A stretch of 64,000 bases of DNA from Caldora sp965222765 (GCA_965222765.1 CBDCVG010000086.1:1-64000); one strand, 5' to 3'. Counted from the stretch's first letter, positions 7,363 to 16,420 are shown. A program made the numbers and translations. The notes: generated by a model not told the origin, from the sequence alone.

Positions 7363-9009
7363 CTAATTTAAACTAGCTAGTAAAGTCTGTAATAACTGTA
7401 AATGATGATGCTCAGCTGTCATCTTTAAAGGTTCTATGGTGACTGGAAAATTAATAATCTTGGCTACAGCTTCCTCATATTGCTGAAGAGTAGAGAAAGC
7501 TTCCGTACTGAAACGAGTAAGATACTCCTTTGCTGCATCCTCATAAATTTGAGTAACTTGCTGTGAAGTGGGAGTAGTTGATGAGTCTTGCTGTTGTTGC
7601 TTCTGTGTAGATTTCTTGAGGACATAACTTGCTCCTCCTACCACTGCTGCTCCCACAGGTCCTCCTAAAACCCAACCAATCCCAGTCGCGACTGCTACCG
7701 GAGCAACACTGGTGGATTGTTGTGTAGCAGGAGGTGGTTTGGATATATCGACTTGGGGAGTCTCAAGAAAATCAATAGCTAGCTCAGCAGGGGGTTGCTG
7801 CTCGAAAAATTCACAGGCTTTGGTAACCCAATCAACGATCGCTTGTTGATAATCTCTGGCTTCTTGTTGAAATTTTCCAGTTTCCTGAGTAATAAATATA
7901 CCCTTTTGCAGCGCTAGAGCAACTTCTGATTGATAGCGCTCTAGTAGCTTAGGTAAATACAGCCAACTCTGGAAATCAGAGACACTAGCAGAGAAACCTT
8001 GTTGAATTAGTTTCTGGGCTTTTTGTTTAATTTCAAGCTTGGTATTGTGCTTCTGTTGGAGAGCTACTAATTCAGTAGATATCTCTTGGATTTTAGTTTC
8101 TAGAATTTGCTTAAGCTGAGCTGCGATCGCTAGAACACGAGGTAAGCGAATTGCCGTCTTTTCTTGTTGAGCTGTTACAATAGTTTGCAGAGCTGATTCA
8201 AAAGTAGTAAGTCCACTAGTTTGGGCAGCAGCAGTATCTCCTTTGAGTCTAGCTCTTAAAGCTGGTAGAGCATCAACCCGGTAAAGATTACTGACATTAT
8301 TCGGTAATTGTGCCCGAAAACTTTCTGCTACAAATCGGAGACGAGAATAAACTTCTTTTTGCTCTTCTGGTGCTAATAAATTGAGGAAATTGACAACAAA
8401 AACTACAGTTTCGATACCCCGATCCAGTAACCAATCCCTCAAGTTTTCTCGCTCACCCAAGGTCATTAGTTGACGACTATCTAGCACCTGCACCACCAAA
8501 TCTGCTGTTAGTAGTTGCTCTCGCACCAAAATATTCTGTGCTTCTTGATCATTTGTTCCGGGTAAATCTAGAAATTCTACTCCAGTTTGTAAGAAGGGAT
8601 GGGAGCAGTAAACCGTCACCGAGGCAACATTACTGCGCATACATCTGTGGTTATCCAGAATGGCATACTGTTTGAGTAGCTCAGTACCTTGTTCTCTAAT
8701 TTCTGTGCCATCTGTCAGGGTAATGTTGCTACTTAGTTCTTCTCCATAGCGGACATGAATAGCTGCACCGGTAGTGGGAATCAAATCAATCGGCAAAGTA
8801 CGTTTACCCAATAAAGCATTGAGCAGAGTTGACTTACCGTAATTAAACGGACCGAATACAGCAATCCGAAAGCCTGGATTCTCGAAATGGTCACAGATTG
8901 TCACTACATCTCGATAAAGCTGGGAGCTTTGATCTAGCTCCAGCACTCCTAAGGTTGACCTGAGATTATTCAAAAGATTAGGGTCAACTTCCTGTTGTGG
9001 TTTATCCAT
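7363..9009 (-). CDS. Dynamin-like GTPase family protein
   Basis: A 548-residue large GTPase of the bacterial dynamin-like group. The P-loop GPFNYGKST is at residues 53-61, the switch I threonines lie near 79-80 and the G3 motif DLPGTND is at 148-154. The region 300-395 is helical, with many Gln and Lys, and resembles a stalk. A Gly/Val-rich hydrophobic hairpin (about 443-468, with GIGWVLGGPVGAAVVGG) could insert into the membrane, and a short helical tail ends the protein. Bacterial relatives remodel or tether membranes; in cyanobacteria a thylakoid role has been proposed for some. The specific role here is unknown. It is transcribed away from the small gene at 9127. Confidence 0.85.
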   Translation of the reverse strand: MDKPQQEVDPNLLNNLRSTLGVLELDQSSQLYRDVVTICDHFENPGFRIAVFGPFNYGKSTLLNALLGKRTLPIDLIPTTGAAIHVRYGEELSSNITLTDGTEIREQGTELLKQYAILDNHRCMRSNVASVTVYCSHPFLQTGVEFLDLPGTNDQEAQNILVREQLLTADLVVQVLDSRQLMTLGERENLRDWLLDRGIETVVFVVNFLNLLAPEEQKEVYSRLRFVAESFRAQLPNNVSNLYRVDALPALRARLKGDTAAAQTSGLTTFESALQTIVTAQQEKTAIRLPRVLAIAAQLKQILETKIQEISTELVALQQKHNTKLEIKQKAQKLIQQGFSASVSDFQSWLYLPKLLERYQSEVALALQKGIFITQETGKFQQEARDYQQAIVDWVTKACEFFEQQPPAELAIDFLETPQVDISKPPPATQQSTSVAPVAVATGIGWVLGGPVGAAVVGGASYVLKKSTQKQQQQDSSTTPTSQQVTQIYEDAAKEYLTRFSTEAFSTLQQYEEAVAKIINFPVTIEPLKMTAEHHHLQLLQTLLASLN

Positions 9010-9126
9010 AATCTTCCTCTGACTACTCTTATTATAAAAAGTTAAACAAGCTTCATCTTCATAGCATGTTCGATATAGTAGTAGCAGAAAACTGAAAAAT
9101 TCACCCTAATTTTTGTAGGAGGAATC

Positions 9127-9432
9127 ATGAGTTCTGAAACCAGTAATCCTCAAGAATCTGCTGAACCCAAGGCTCCAGAAGAATCCGCAATAGAGAAAGT
9201 CAGCTCCCAAACCCAAGACCTCGTAAAGAAAAACATGCCGGATGAGTCGGACGAAGTCAAGCAAAAAACGATGGAGCTGATTGAAGCCATCAAAAAGCGG
9301 GCGCAGTCAGAAGCTAAAGCTGCCGATAATTGGACTCGTGATACTTACCCCTCTTCTGTCACTTTCCGAAATTCTGACGAAATTCCGTCATTACTCACCG
9401 TTCGCTCATTTGAAAAGTTAGCTGCTCGATAA
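9127..9432 (+). CDS. Small hypothetical protein with a MITE-encoded C-terminus
   Basis: The 101-residue frame starts at an ATG preceded by AGGAGGA. The N-terminal 73 residues are hydrophilic and rich in Glu, Ser and Lys, with a helical stretch around EVKQKTMELIEAIKKRAQ, and look like a real, unnamed cyanobacterial protein. From about base 9348 onward the reading frame runs through a MITE, then from 9395 through a second element nested in it, which supplies the stop. Residues 75-101 are therefore element-encoded. Removing both elements would leave only about 18 codons before a stop, so the original end is not clearly recoverable. It may be a truncated gene or a tolerated fusion. Confidence 0.6.
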   Translation: MSSETSNPQESAEPKAPEESAIEKVSSQTQDLVKKNMPDESDEVKQKTMELIEAIKKRAQSEAKAADNWTRDTYPSSVTFRNSDEIPSLLTVRSFEKLAAR

Positions 9433-9741
9433 ATCGAGCAAAAAGCCTTGTACACAAGGCTTTCAGAAATTTGAGAGGAGACAGGGAAAATTTTACCCTG
9501 ATTGGGCTACCAACGAAGTTATCAGGAGTTGAAGGATCTTAGCTAGCGATCGCATTCTTTCAATTTCTAGAAAGCTCACCCCTCTCTATATCTTCTCAAA
9601 CCTTTATATAATAAGTGTTTTAGCACAATAATTCTGAATAGACAAAGGAAATTGAGCGAACGCTGAGTCATTACAGCCAACGAAAGCTAACGAGAGAATC
9701 AGGGTTTGACCCCCATTTTTCGGAGTCTGACAGAAGAGGGG
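9348..9741 (+). repeat. MITE, family M4 (outer), interrupted by a second element
   Basis: The terminal inverted repeats CCCCTCTTCTGTCA and TGACAGAAGAGGGG are perfect over 14 bp and flanked by TA on both sides, as expected for Tc1/IS630-type insertion. The two halves (9348-9394 and 9675-9741) together match an uninterrupted copy at 44348-44452 almost base for base. The left half lies inside the coding frame that starts at 9127. Confidence 0.85.
9395..9666 (+). repeat. Second miniature element nested in the M4 MITE
   Basis: A 272-bp insert with 14-bp inverted ends (TCACCGTTCGCTCA and TGAGCGAACGCTGA, one mismatch plus an offset). It is flanked by a perfect 8-bp direct duplication, GTCATTAC, at 9387-9394 and 9667-9674. 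The intact relative at 44348-44452 has this octamer once, so the duplication is a real target-site scar. The insert carries a hairpin (AAAGCCTTGT/ACAAGGCTTT) near its left side but no gene. Confidence 0.85.
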
Positions 9742-9826
9742 TATCAGGGTGCATCTACCACTCCTTTCTTCTTCAACAAGATTCTACTATCCGGATAAAT
9801 CGCTGCTGAATTAATCAAATTGTGAA

Positions 9827-10264
9827 TCAGTTCCCTAAAACCCGCAAAAATTCTAGGGGTAGTCCATCAATATCAGCAATAAAAGCAACTTCGTAGACGC
9901 GATTTCCAATGATCTGTTGAGTAGGCTCTAGCAGAACTTTCAGTGGTTGAAACTGATCGGGATTCTTACTGTAAGCCTCATTAAATTTATTTTGCAGGGA
10001 CTCTAACCAGGTTGGAAGATCTGTAGGAGTATCAGTTAACTCAAAAGACAAATGGTAGTATCCTACATAATGTTCATCACCAAAAGCATCGGGGGCAGGT
10101 TTGGGTTCGGGAATTTGGATCAGTTCGATACGTCCACCTAGTCCCTCCATCCAACAGGCTAGGGTTATCCCGGTGGTAAAGCGTTCAGAAACAGTAAATC
10201 CCAATTGTTCGTAGAAAGCGATCGCGCGGTGAATGTTCGCTGTACGAATCGAAGCATGATGCAT
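9827..10264 (-). CDS. VOC (glyoxalase/bleomycin-resistance fold) family protein
   Basis: About 145 residues in the vicinal-oxygen-chelate fold. The first repeat begins with MHHASIRTANIHRAIAFYEQLGF, whose His can be a metal ligand; GGRIELIQ and YYHLSFEL (another His) follow, and VAFIADIDGLPLEFL closes the fold with an acidic ligand. I prefer the ATG at 10264 over an upstream start at 10321: VOC proteins usually begin a few residues before this motif, and the longer version would overlap the upstream gene. No specific substrate can be named; it could be an isomerase, dioxygenase or binding protein. It is probably co-transcribed with the zinc-ribbon gene 16 bases upstream. Confidence 0.82.
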   Translation of the reverse strand: MHHASIRTANIHRAIAFYEQLGFTVSERFTTGITLACWMEGLGGRIELIQIPEPKPAPDAFGDEHYVGYYHLSFELTDTPTDLPTWLESLQNKFNEAYSKNPDQFQPLKVLLEPTQQIIGNRVYEVAFIADIDGLPLEFLRVLGN

Positions 10265-10280
10265 TGGTTTGTTGTTAGTC

Positions 10281-10793
10281 TTACTCAAATAGACGGAAGT
10301 AGGGATAGCGTACAGGAACACCTGGTTCTTTTTCTAGATCGAAATTGATCACTTCCCAGCAACTGTCTTCTTCCGGTTCGGGGCTAAATTCTACCGGTAA
10401 ACCATAAAGCCTGGGTTGTGTAGGCTCTGAGTTACCACGCCAAGGAGTGCTACGCTCTAAGTAGGAACTGACTAAATCCCGATAACGACTAGCAATAATC
10501 ACTCGTGTCGCTCGGTAACCTTGTGTATAGAGTTTGTCTAGAGCTTCATGAATCTCAAAACGAATTCCATCGGGATGGGTGTGCTGGCGATACCATTTAT
10601 CTTTCCACCGACGCCAATGACGCGCTGACTGTAAATGAACCAATTCACCCGTTTTTGGGTTGGCCTCAAAGGCACCATGGCGAGGACACAGATAAGTATC
10701 TGTCAGTGTCAATGCCTGAATTACTTGGTGGCAGTGAGGACACTGAATCTCCGAACCAAATATGGGATACTGTGAACCTGAATTAATCATCAA
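10281..10793 (-). CDS. TIGR02652-type cyanobacterial zinc-ribbon protein
   Basis: A 170-residue protein matching a cyanobacteria-specific family that I know as TIGR02652; the function is unknown. The N-terminus has a CPHC...CPRHG arrangement (about residues 18-39) that looks like a zinc ribbon. A basic aromatic segment (HWRRWKDKWYRQHTHP) and a helical stretch follow, with a proline- and glutamate-rich C-terminal half ending YPYFRLFE. There is no signal peptide or membrane segment. It precedes the VOC gene in the same direction, with a short gap. Confidence 0.75.
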   Translation of the reverse strand: MMINSGSQYPIFGSEIQCPHCHQVIQALTLTDTYLCPRHGAFEANPKTGELVHLQSARHWRRWKDKWYRQHTHPDGIRFEIHEALDKLYTQGYRATRVIIASRYRDLVSSYLERSTPWRGNSEPTQPRLYGLPVEFSPEPEEDSCWEVINFDLEKEPGVPVRYPYFRLFE

Positions 10794-10866
10794 GTACTTA
10801 TCTGTGTTTTTAGCATGTGTACTCGTATCTATGGCTTTTTTATTATAGAATACACTCGCTATCCCC

Positions 10867-11433
10867 GTGTTTGGTGATATCTATCTCTATATCGTGAATT
10901 ATTTTAATCAACCCTTATTGTCAACTACCTATTGGCCTACTCCTGACTTATCTCAAGCTGCTTTTATTGCCCCAAATGCAGTGGTTATGGGTCAGGTATT
11001 GCTAGCAGCAGGAGTCAACATTTGGTATGGTGCTGTTGTACGGGGAGATGTGGAGCGCATTGAAATTGGTGAACGAACTAATATTCAAGATGGGGCGATT
11101 TTACACGGAGATCCCGGTAAGCCAACAATTCTAGAAGATCATGTCACCGTCGGTCATCGCGCTGTTGTTCATTCTGCTTATATTGAACGAGGTTGTCTCA
11201 TTGGTATTGGTGCTGTTGTGCTAGATGGTGTCAGAGTCGGTACAGGTAGCATTGTTGGTGCTGGAGCTGTAGTCACAAAGGATGTTCCACCATTTTCCCT
11301 TGTCGCTGGAGTTCCTGCTAAACAATTGCGAGACGTTTCTGAAGCAGAGGCAGCTAAACTTGTTGAACATGCCAAAGCATATGAGAAGCTAGCTCTAGTA
11401 CATGCAGGAAAAGGAACTGATTTAGGCTTTTAG
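10867..11433 (+). CDS. Gamma-carbonic-anhydrase-like hexapeptide-repeat protein
   Basis: A left-handed beta-helix protein of 188 residues as written (GTG start). The hexapeptide repeats run from about residue 33 (FIAPNAVVMGQV) to 155, with conserved NIWYGAVVRGDVERI, NIQDGAILHGD, VTVGHRAVVHS and GCLIGIGAVVLDGV. The His residues in LHGD, VGHR and VVHS correspond to the three zinc-binding histidines of gamma carbonic anhydrases. Activity is not assured, since many relatives (YrdA/CaiE type) are inactive or uncharacterised. The first 20 hydrophobic residues are unusual, and the true start may be internal. It is convergent with the gene at 11430, overlapping it by 4 bases. Confidence 0.85.
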   Translation: MFGDIYLYIVNYFNQPLLSTTYWPTPDLSQAAFIAPNAVVMGQVLLAAGVNIWYGAVVRGDVERIEIGERTNIQDGAILHGDPGKPTILEDHVTVGHRAVVHSAYIERGCLIGIGAVVLDGVRVGTGSIVGAGAVVTKDVPPFSLVAGVPAKQLRDVSEAEAAKLVEHAKAYEKLALVHAGKGTDLGF

Positions 11434-11867
11434 AGGAATATCAATTCGTTTTGTGATGTGTGATATTTATATGTAGGCTTACTAGATGAACTTTTGTCAG
11501 CTTCTAATTGATAAATTCTTGTTCTGTCAGTATCTGCTTTTAAGTTCATTGTTTGACTTAAAGTTTTAAATCCCTTCTTAGTTATGACAATATCAATATC
11601 ATCTCTTTGAGGAATTTCGACACGAGCATAACCCAGATCATTAGTCCATCTCGGTTCTGGTGCGCCATCAAAAATAAACTGTATTTTTGCTCCTTCTACA
11701 GGTTGTTTTTGCTCTGTGTGTACAACAAAGTCAACTTGTATTGAATTATCTATTTTAGGAATATCAGAGCCATTAAAACTATAACCAGTCACTAATGCTA
11801 TTACTAAGGCAACCAAAAACAATCCAAATTTAACTTGGTCAGGTAAGTTATTCACAAAGCTCTGCAT
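11430..11867 (-). CDS. Membrane-anchored protein with PEGA/carboxypeptidase-regulatory-like domain
   Basis: A 145-residue protein with one N-terminal membrane helix (about 13-30) and a beta-rich domain (about 45-125) containing EGAKIQFIFDGAPEPRW, GYARVEIPQRDDIDI and GFKTLSQTMNLKA. That domain is nearly identical to residues about 48-128 of the lipoprotein encoded just upstream, so the two genes are tandem paralogues. Their 5' flanks are also similar (CTGCATAATA near each start), showing that the duplication included the leader. The domain resembles PEGA or carboxypeptidase regulatory-like beta sandwiches that decorate extracytoplasmic proteins. Function is unknown. Confidence 0.65.
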   Translation of the reverse strand: MQSFVNNLPDQVKFGLFLVALVIALVTGYSFNGSDIPKIDNSIQVDFVVHTEQKQPVEGAKIQFIFDGAPEPRWTNDLGYARVEIPQRDDIDIVITKKGFKTLSQTMNLKADTDRTRIYQLEADKSSSSKPTYKYHTSQNELIFL

Positions 11868-11950
11868 AATACTCCTTGGTATCAGTTTTGTATTTAATCT
11901 TTAGTTGTGGAAACTAAAATGATTACTTGTTAGTTTTTACTTGAAGCTAA

Positions 11951-12739
11951 TTATTTTTCTAGCATGTCATCCACCAATTTTTTGCCATTGGGAACAAATA
12001 CTTGTAAACGGACAAAATCTGGATCACCTGGTTGCCATATTACTTGATACTTATATTGTCCATTCTTCCAAGTATATATTTTACGATTATTATTCCCGGA
12101 AACTTGAGGATTTGTAAGCCTAAGTGACTCTCCAGTGGAAATTTCTGTTCCTTTGTAATGATACACATTGTTTTCATATGATAAATCCAATAACCATCTA
12201 TTACCTTTAAAGTGACCTAACGGTCTTGTTAACGTATATCCATTTTCACTATTCGGCAGAATACCTATTGGTATCTTTGGTTCTCTAACGGGGTACGGAT
12301 ATATAATAATTTCTCGACCAGATTTTGACTGATCAGGACTTTTTTCTTCTTCCTCTAATCGATAAGTTCTCGTTCTACGAGGATCTGCTTTTAAATTCAT
12401 CGTTTGATTTGAAGTTTTAAATCCCTCCTTAGTTATGTCAACATCAATATCATCTCTTTGAGGAATTTCGACACGAGCATAACCTTCATTATTAGTCCAT
12501 CTAGTTTCTGGCGGACCATCAAATGTAAATTGTATTTTTGCCCCTTCTATAACTTCTCCTTGTTCTGTCTTCACAATCAACTTAACTTCAATGGGTTCAG
12601 GTGAAGATTTAGGTAAAATACTCTCCAGTATATTAGACATGAATGGAGTACAACCAGATACTAGAACTAGAGTGAAACTAGTAATAGTCAGCCACACGAA
12701 CCTATTTCCATGACACAATTTCATCATAAAAAACTGCAT
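11951..12739 (-). CDS. Lipoprotein with PEGA-like domain, paralogue of the adjacent gene
   Basis: A 262-residue envelope protein. A signal sequence ends in the lipobox LVSGC (Cys near residue 30), so lipidation is likely. Residues about 50-130 carry the shared beta domain (EGAKIQFTFDGPPETRW, GYARVEIPQRDDIDV), followed by an acidic linker (EEEEKSPDQ) and a distinct C-terminal domain of about 110 residues with LLDLSYENNVYHYKG and YQVIWQPGDPDFVRLQVFVPN. The start could be any of the first Met codons. It forms a tandem pair with the gene at 11430 on the same strand. No function is recognised. Confidence 0.65.
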   Translation of the reverse strand: MQFFMMKLCHGNRFVWLTITSFTLVLVSGCTPFMSNILESILPKSSPEPIEVKLIVKTEQGEVIEGAKIQFTFDGPPETRWTNNEGYARVEIPQRDDIDVDITKEGFKTSNQTMNLKADPRRTRTYRLEEEEKSPDQSKSGREIIIYPYPVREPKIPIGILPNSENGYTLTRPLGHFKGNRWLLDLSYENNVYHYKGTEISTGESLRLTNPQVSGNNNRKIYTWKNGQYKYQVIWQPGDPDFVRLQVFVPNGKKLVDDMLEK

Positions 12740-13955
12740 AATAACTTATTTGCGTAAGTTTTGTACTGAACTTTTGTAGTAGAAACTAACTAGTGCAAGA
12801 AGGCAGAACCCATCCCTAGCCTTTCCAAGGAGGGGAACAGAAGGCTCCAAGGGAAGAAAGCTTGTACGGAAAAGGAAAGCTTTTTAACCCTTTGATTATT
12901 TCCGTCGCGCTGCACTATTGAGAAAACTCTTAATAAAGAAGAAAAGTTGACAGGATAATCATGTATTCAAGGCAAGTTATAATAACTTAGCGCTGAATAC
13001 CTTCTTTATCATTTCAGACTTTTTCTCCCCTGCTCTGAAATTCCCTGGCTTCTAATGCTTTCAGAACAATGGATAGTAATCGCTCATTATTTTTAAAGTT
13101 ACCCAATAATCCCATTGGGTGGTTCAGCACAAAGAAGTTGCATGGTAATTAGTTAAGAAAAAGCATATCTCTCAGATTTACAAATATCTATAATCAAATC
13201 TGCTTTCTTCCTGATGATGGCCTATTTAATTTTTTCCTACCTTGGCTTTTGCTGCTGCTAGCCTCTGCTCAATTTCACGCATCCTCTGATTGAAAGAAAT
13301 TTACGATGCACATCCTAAGTTTTGAGCTAAGGCAGCAATCATAACCTCAGATTGAGTTGTAACATTTTTAGCACCCCGTTTTTTGTACTTTTACCCAATC
13401 GAGATCGCGCCATAACTGCGAACATGCTTTGATTTTTTTCAGTGTAGCACGGCGTTATTATCAAATGGCAACCCAGATTCAGCACACTAAAGTACAATAC
13501 TATGAATTGCGGCTGTTTGGAGATTTGGCTTTTGCGATCGCCCACAACACTAGCGAAAGCCAAGTATAAAAAATTACTCTTATTTAATAGAAAATTACGA
13601 ATAAACCGATAATAAAAATGAGGTATGGAGAACACTACCGCTCAGGATGACATAATTTATTCAGAGTTTCCCACGGATTTTCCTCCTGCCTCTTGCCCTG
13701 GAGCCTCTTGACTTGAAAGTGCAACTTTTATAATTAGTGGTGAGCGACGCGATCGCTCATGATGACTGCCTTGTTTCTTAAGAGCCTCCCACAGGTACGG
13801 CATCTGTTATCGATCTCAGCAAGAATCATCCACATTCTATGGATAATGGGTATCAATAAGCAAATGTTCTGTGGTAAATCGCGCCAATTTGCTTAAAAAT
13901 AGAAAAATGAGAAAAGTTCAAAAAACTTTAATCCTTAAAGGAGGAAACTAAAAAC
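12740..13955. other. 1.2-kb gene-poor stretch with decayed coding fragments
   Basis: No intact gene is visible. On the minus strand, fragments that look protein-like are broken by stops and shifts (about 13020-13150 and 13215-13430). A piece of the M3 MITE (CTACCGCTCAGGATGACATAAT) is present near 13627. Several HIP1 octamers occur. The last 60 bases hold the psbY leader with its AAAGGAGG site. Confidence 0.5.
13215..13430 (-). pseudogene. Degraded coding fragment, family not recognised
   Basis: On the minus strand, successive frames read ARSRLGK, then KKRGAKNVTTQSEVMIAALA, then after a TAA a continuing NQRMREIEQRLAAAKAKV ending at a stop near 13220. Codon-like sense in three frames separated by one-base shifts and a stop suggests the tail of a decayed gene. 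I could not name the family. Confidence 0.3.
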
Positions 13956-14075
13956 ATGGATTTGCGTATATTGATAGTTGCGTTGCCCCTACTCCTAGCC
14001 CTCGGCTGGGTAGCATTCAATATTGGTGCCATTGCTCTGCAACAAGTCCAGGGCTTTCTCAATAAATCTGAATAA
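13956..14075 (+). CDS. psbY: Photosystem II protein Y
   Basis: A 39-residue single-span membrane protein. It begins MDLRILIVALPLLLALGW, continues AFNIGAIALQQ and ends with a short polar tail. This matches PsbY, a small peripheral photosystem II subunit near cytochrome b559, in length and pattern. The ATG follows an excellent Shine-Dalgarno sequence, AAAGGAGG (about 13937-13944). A hairpin with T-run lies 50 bases downstream. It is easily overlooked because of its size. Confidence 0.88.
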   Translation: MDLRILIVALPLLLALGWVAFNIGAIALQQVQGFLNKSE

Positions 14076-14126
14076 ATCAATCCTCTAAGAGTACTGGAGC
14101 CTACAGTACTGGAAAGGATAAACAAG

Positions 14127-14161
14127 CCAGCTGTCATATAACTTGGGTGGACAGCTGGTTT
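14127..14161. terminator. Terminator between psbY and the convergent exporter gene
   Basis: Perfect 9-bp arms CCAGCTGTC and GACAGCTGG enclose a 14-base loop and are followed by TTT on the plus strand. The hairpin sits between two convergent genes and could serve psbY and, less well, the opposite gene. Confidence 0.7.
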
Positions 14162-14169
14162 AATGATGC

Positions 14170-15816
14170 TCAATTGTTATTGTTGCCTCCGAAACCTTCA
14201 GCAAAACCCTGGAAGACATTAAATATACCCAATATGGAGCCGAGGGGGTCTAAAATCTGACCTACGGTATCTGTAAAGGCAGTCAGTCCAGAACGATTGA
14301 TCACGATAATATCATCGGGGCGCAGAGGAGGATTGGTTTCCTCATTGACTCCTGCTTCAAAATCTACCGATATTTTCCGCTTTTCCACTGTGCCATTGCG
14401 GTTGAGGCGAATCAACTCTACAGAACCCCGATTGGCACGAACTTGATCAAATCCCCCAGCTGCTAAAATTGCGTCATTCAAAGGAGCATTTGGTCTAACT
14501 TCTACTACTCCAGGGGTATCTACTTCTCCAACCACATTAACCTGGATAATACCAGGAGCAAAACTCGAATCAGCTAACTCGGTTACCTCATCGGCAAAAG
14601 GCTCTTGAGCTGTAGGTATTACCACCAAGTCACCTTCTTGCAACAGAATATTTTGTGAAAAGTCACCTCCTTTCAACAGTTGCCACAAATCAACATTAAT
14701 CACTTGCTGTGAGCCGCTTTTAGTTAGCCGTTGTACCTGAATATTACGCATATCCGCTAATTGGGTAACACCCCCAGCAGCTTGGAGAGCTTGGGCGACT
14801 CTTGGTGGGTCACCAGGTCCTCCACCTGTAGCGACAGCATCAGTGGTTCCTGAGACGATATAAGGTCCTGGGCGCTCTACTTCTCCAGTAACAGCAATCT
14901 TAACAGGTCTGGTTTCTTCTGGTGAAAAGCTGGCAGTTGCCAACAGGGTATTCTCCACTGTATCCACACTAGTAGTAGCAGGGATAAAAATTTCGTCTCC
15001 ATCCCTCAAGCTAATATCTTGGCTCAGATTGCCGTTCTGGAACAACTCCCAGAGATTGACATTACAAGGGGCAGCATTACGGCGTCTGATGCGCACCTCA
15101 CGAACTGCTGAAGCACGGGTAATACCTCCAGCTAGGTTAATAGCTTCGGTTACCTTGGGAAAATTGTTCTCATCAGTCAGAGGTATAGTGTAAGAACCAG
15201 GACGATTTATTTCCCCTGCTAGGGCAACAGTCATGGGACGTGCAGCTACGAGTGTTAGGGTAACCAGAGGTCTTTTAATATAGCGAGCATATCGACTGGT
15301 AATTTCTGCATTGGCAGCGGGGATGCTTAATCCCTGAACAGAGACACTACCAATCACGGGCAAGTTGAGCCTACCATCCACTAGTACCTTAAACTCACCA
15401 CTGTATTCGGGAACATCAAAGACATCCACACGGAGTTGATCCCCTGCTCCGAGCAGATAAGCTTTTTCGACTGGTGCTGTATTAATGCCAGTAGAGTTGA
15501 CAGCTACACAAGCTGGCAATTGTCTCACCGGTACTGTGTTAATTCCAGTGGAAGTGGCAGGATCAGGAAGTGGTAATGCTGATGGAGAAAGAATATTACT
15601 TCCACCGATAGGGTTCGGTTCAGGAACTGGTAATTGTATCGGTGTTTCTGTGTTAACTTCAGCGGGAGGGATAGGGATAAAAGTAGGAAGTTGCGCTCTT
15701 ACTGGAGCAGGTATAATGGCAAGAATACTTAGTAAAATTAAACTAGTAAGTGGTTGAGTTAGCTGTTTTTGGGAACTGCTACGATTGATTATTGTATAAT
15801 AAAATTTACTGTCCAT
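14170..15816 (-). CDS. Wza-like polysaccharide export protein (SLBB domains)
   Basis: A 548-residue periplasmic/outer-membrane exporter component for exopolysaccharide or capsule. A signal peptide ends about residue 41 (PAPVRAQ). A Pro-rich spacer follows, then the polysaccharide-export domain starting LLGAGDQLRVDVFDVPEY (about 120). Three SLBB-type repeats are seen, each with a GEI/GEV...PG...Y/V start: AGEINRPGSY, TGEVERPGPY and VGEVDTPGVV. The C-terminal GFGGNNNN tail is low-complexity. Family members form the outer-membrane channel that works with a Wzc-like kinase; no such partner is nearby. The upstream 600 bases are AT-rich and empty. Confidence 0.87.
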   Translation of the reverse strand: MDSKFYYTIINRSSSQKQLTQPLTSLILLSILAIIPAPVRAQLPTFIPIPPAEVNTETPIQLPVPEPNPIGGSNILSPSALPLPDPATSTGINTVPVRQLPACVAVNSTGINTAPVEKAYLLGAGDQLRVDVFDVPEYSGEFKVLVDGRLNLPVIGSVSVQGLSIPAANAEITSRYARYIKRPLVTLTLVAARPMTVALAGEINRPGSYTIPLTDENNFPKVTEAINLAGGITRASAVREVRIRRRNAAPCNVNLWELFQNGNLSQDISLRDGDEIFIPATTSVDTVENTLLATASFSPEETRPVKIAVTGEVERPGPYIVSGTTDAVATGGGPGDPPRVAQALQAAGGVTQLADMRNIQVQRLTKSGSQQVINVDLWQLLKGGDFSQNILLQEGDLVVIPTAQEPFADEVTELADSSFAPGIIQVNVVGEVDTPGVVEVRPNAPLNDAILAAGGFDQVRANRGSVELIRLNRNGTVEKRKISVDFEAGVNEETNPPLRPDDIIVINRSGLTAFTDTVGQILDPLGSILGIFNVFQGFAEGFGGNNNN

Positions 15817-16420
15817 AAATAAAATCCATCCATTTTTTGGACTCGATCTGTTTGTTTAAGCCTCCGAATCTCTGTAGTTTCCTCGATTCAGAGAATTAGT
15901 TTATTTGTTTATTTAGATGTCCTTAAATAACCATACAAGGGTTGAGATTACCAGTCAGGATAGTTTGATGAATTCATCAGGAATAATCGCTAATAATTCA
16001 TGCTCAGCTCTCCAGCAGAACCTACTTAGGGTAAATAATTTAATACCAATTGTTTAAACAGATTGACAATTAATATACTAGTAAGTTAAATAAAATCTGA
16101 GTTTGTTATTAATAAAATTTACAGGAACAATCCCATTAATTAAAGAGTCAATTTTTAGTTGAACTGAAGTTATAGTTAAAGGTGCGTTACGCTACGCTAA
16201 CACACCCTACAAATAGAGGTTTTGTGTAAGTCCTGTTTGAATAGCCGTGTAATCAAAGCTTATTCGGTCTGTTGGACTCATTACTCTCGAGAAACTAAAA
16301 ATAAAAAGGGATGGCTGAATCCCTTGATATGAATAGTTTCTGACTTCTTTTTCAGCGATTATATCAATGAATTCTTAATTCTTAATTCTTAATTCTTAAT
16401 TCGCCGTCAGTCGCTCATTA
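15817..16420. other. AT-rich intergenic stretch with repeats
   Basis: No gene is seen. It contains a piece of a dispersed repeat (GGTGCGTTACGCTACGCTAA near 16181) and, just before thiS, heptamer runs of TTAATTC (about 16371-16401). The exporter promoter must lie at its left side, but no clear consensus was found. Confidence 0.6.

Noticed and set aside
9441..9462. Terminator of the 9127 gene
   Set aside because: The AAAGCCTTGT/ACAAGGCTTT hairpin lies inside the inserted element, so it was not evolved for this gene, although it may still work as one.
13339..13635. 98-codon minus-strand frame
   Set aside because: Composition is not protein-like, and the recognisable residues continue in other frames; treated as part of a decayed stretch.
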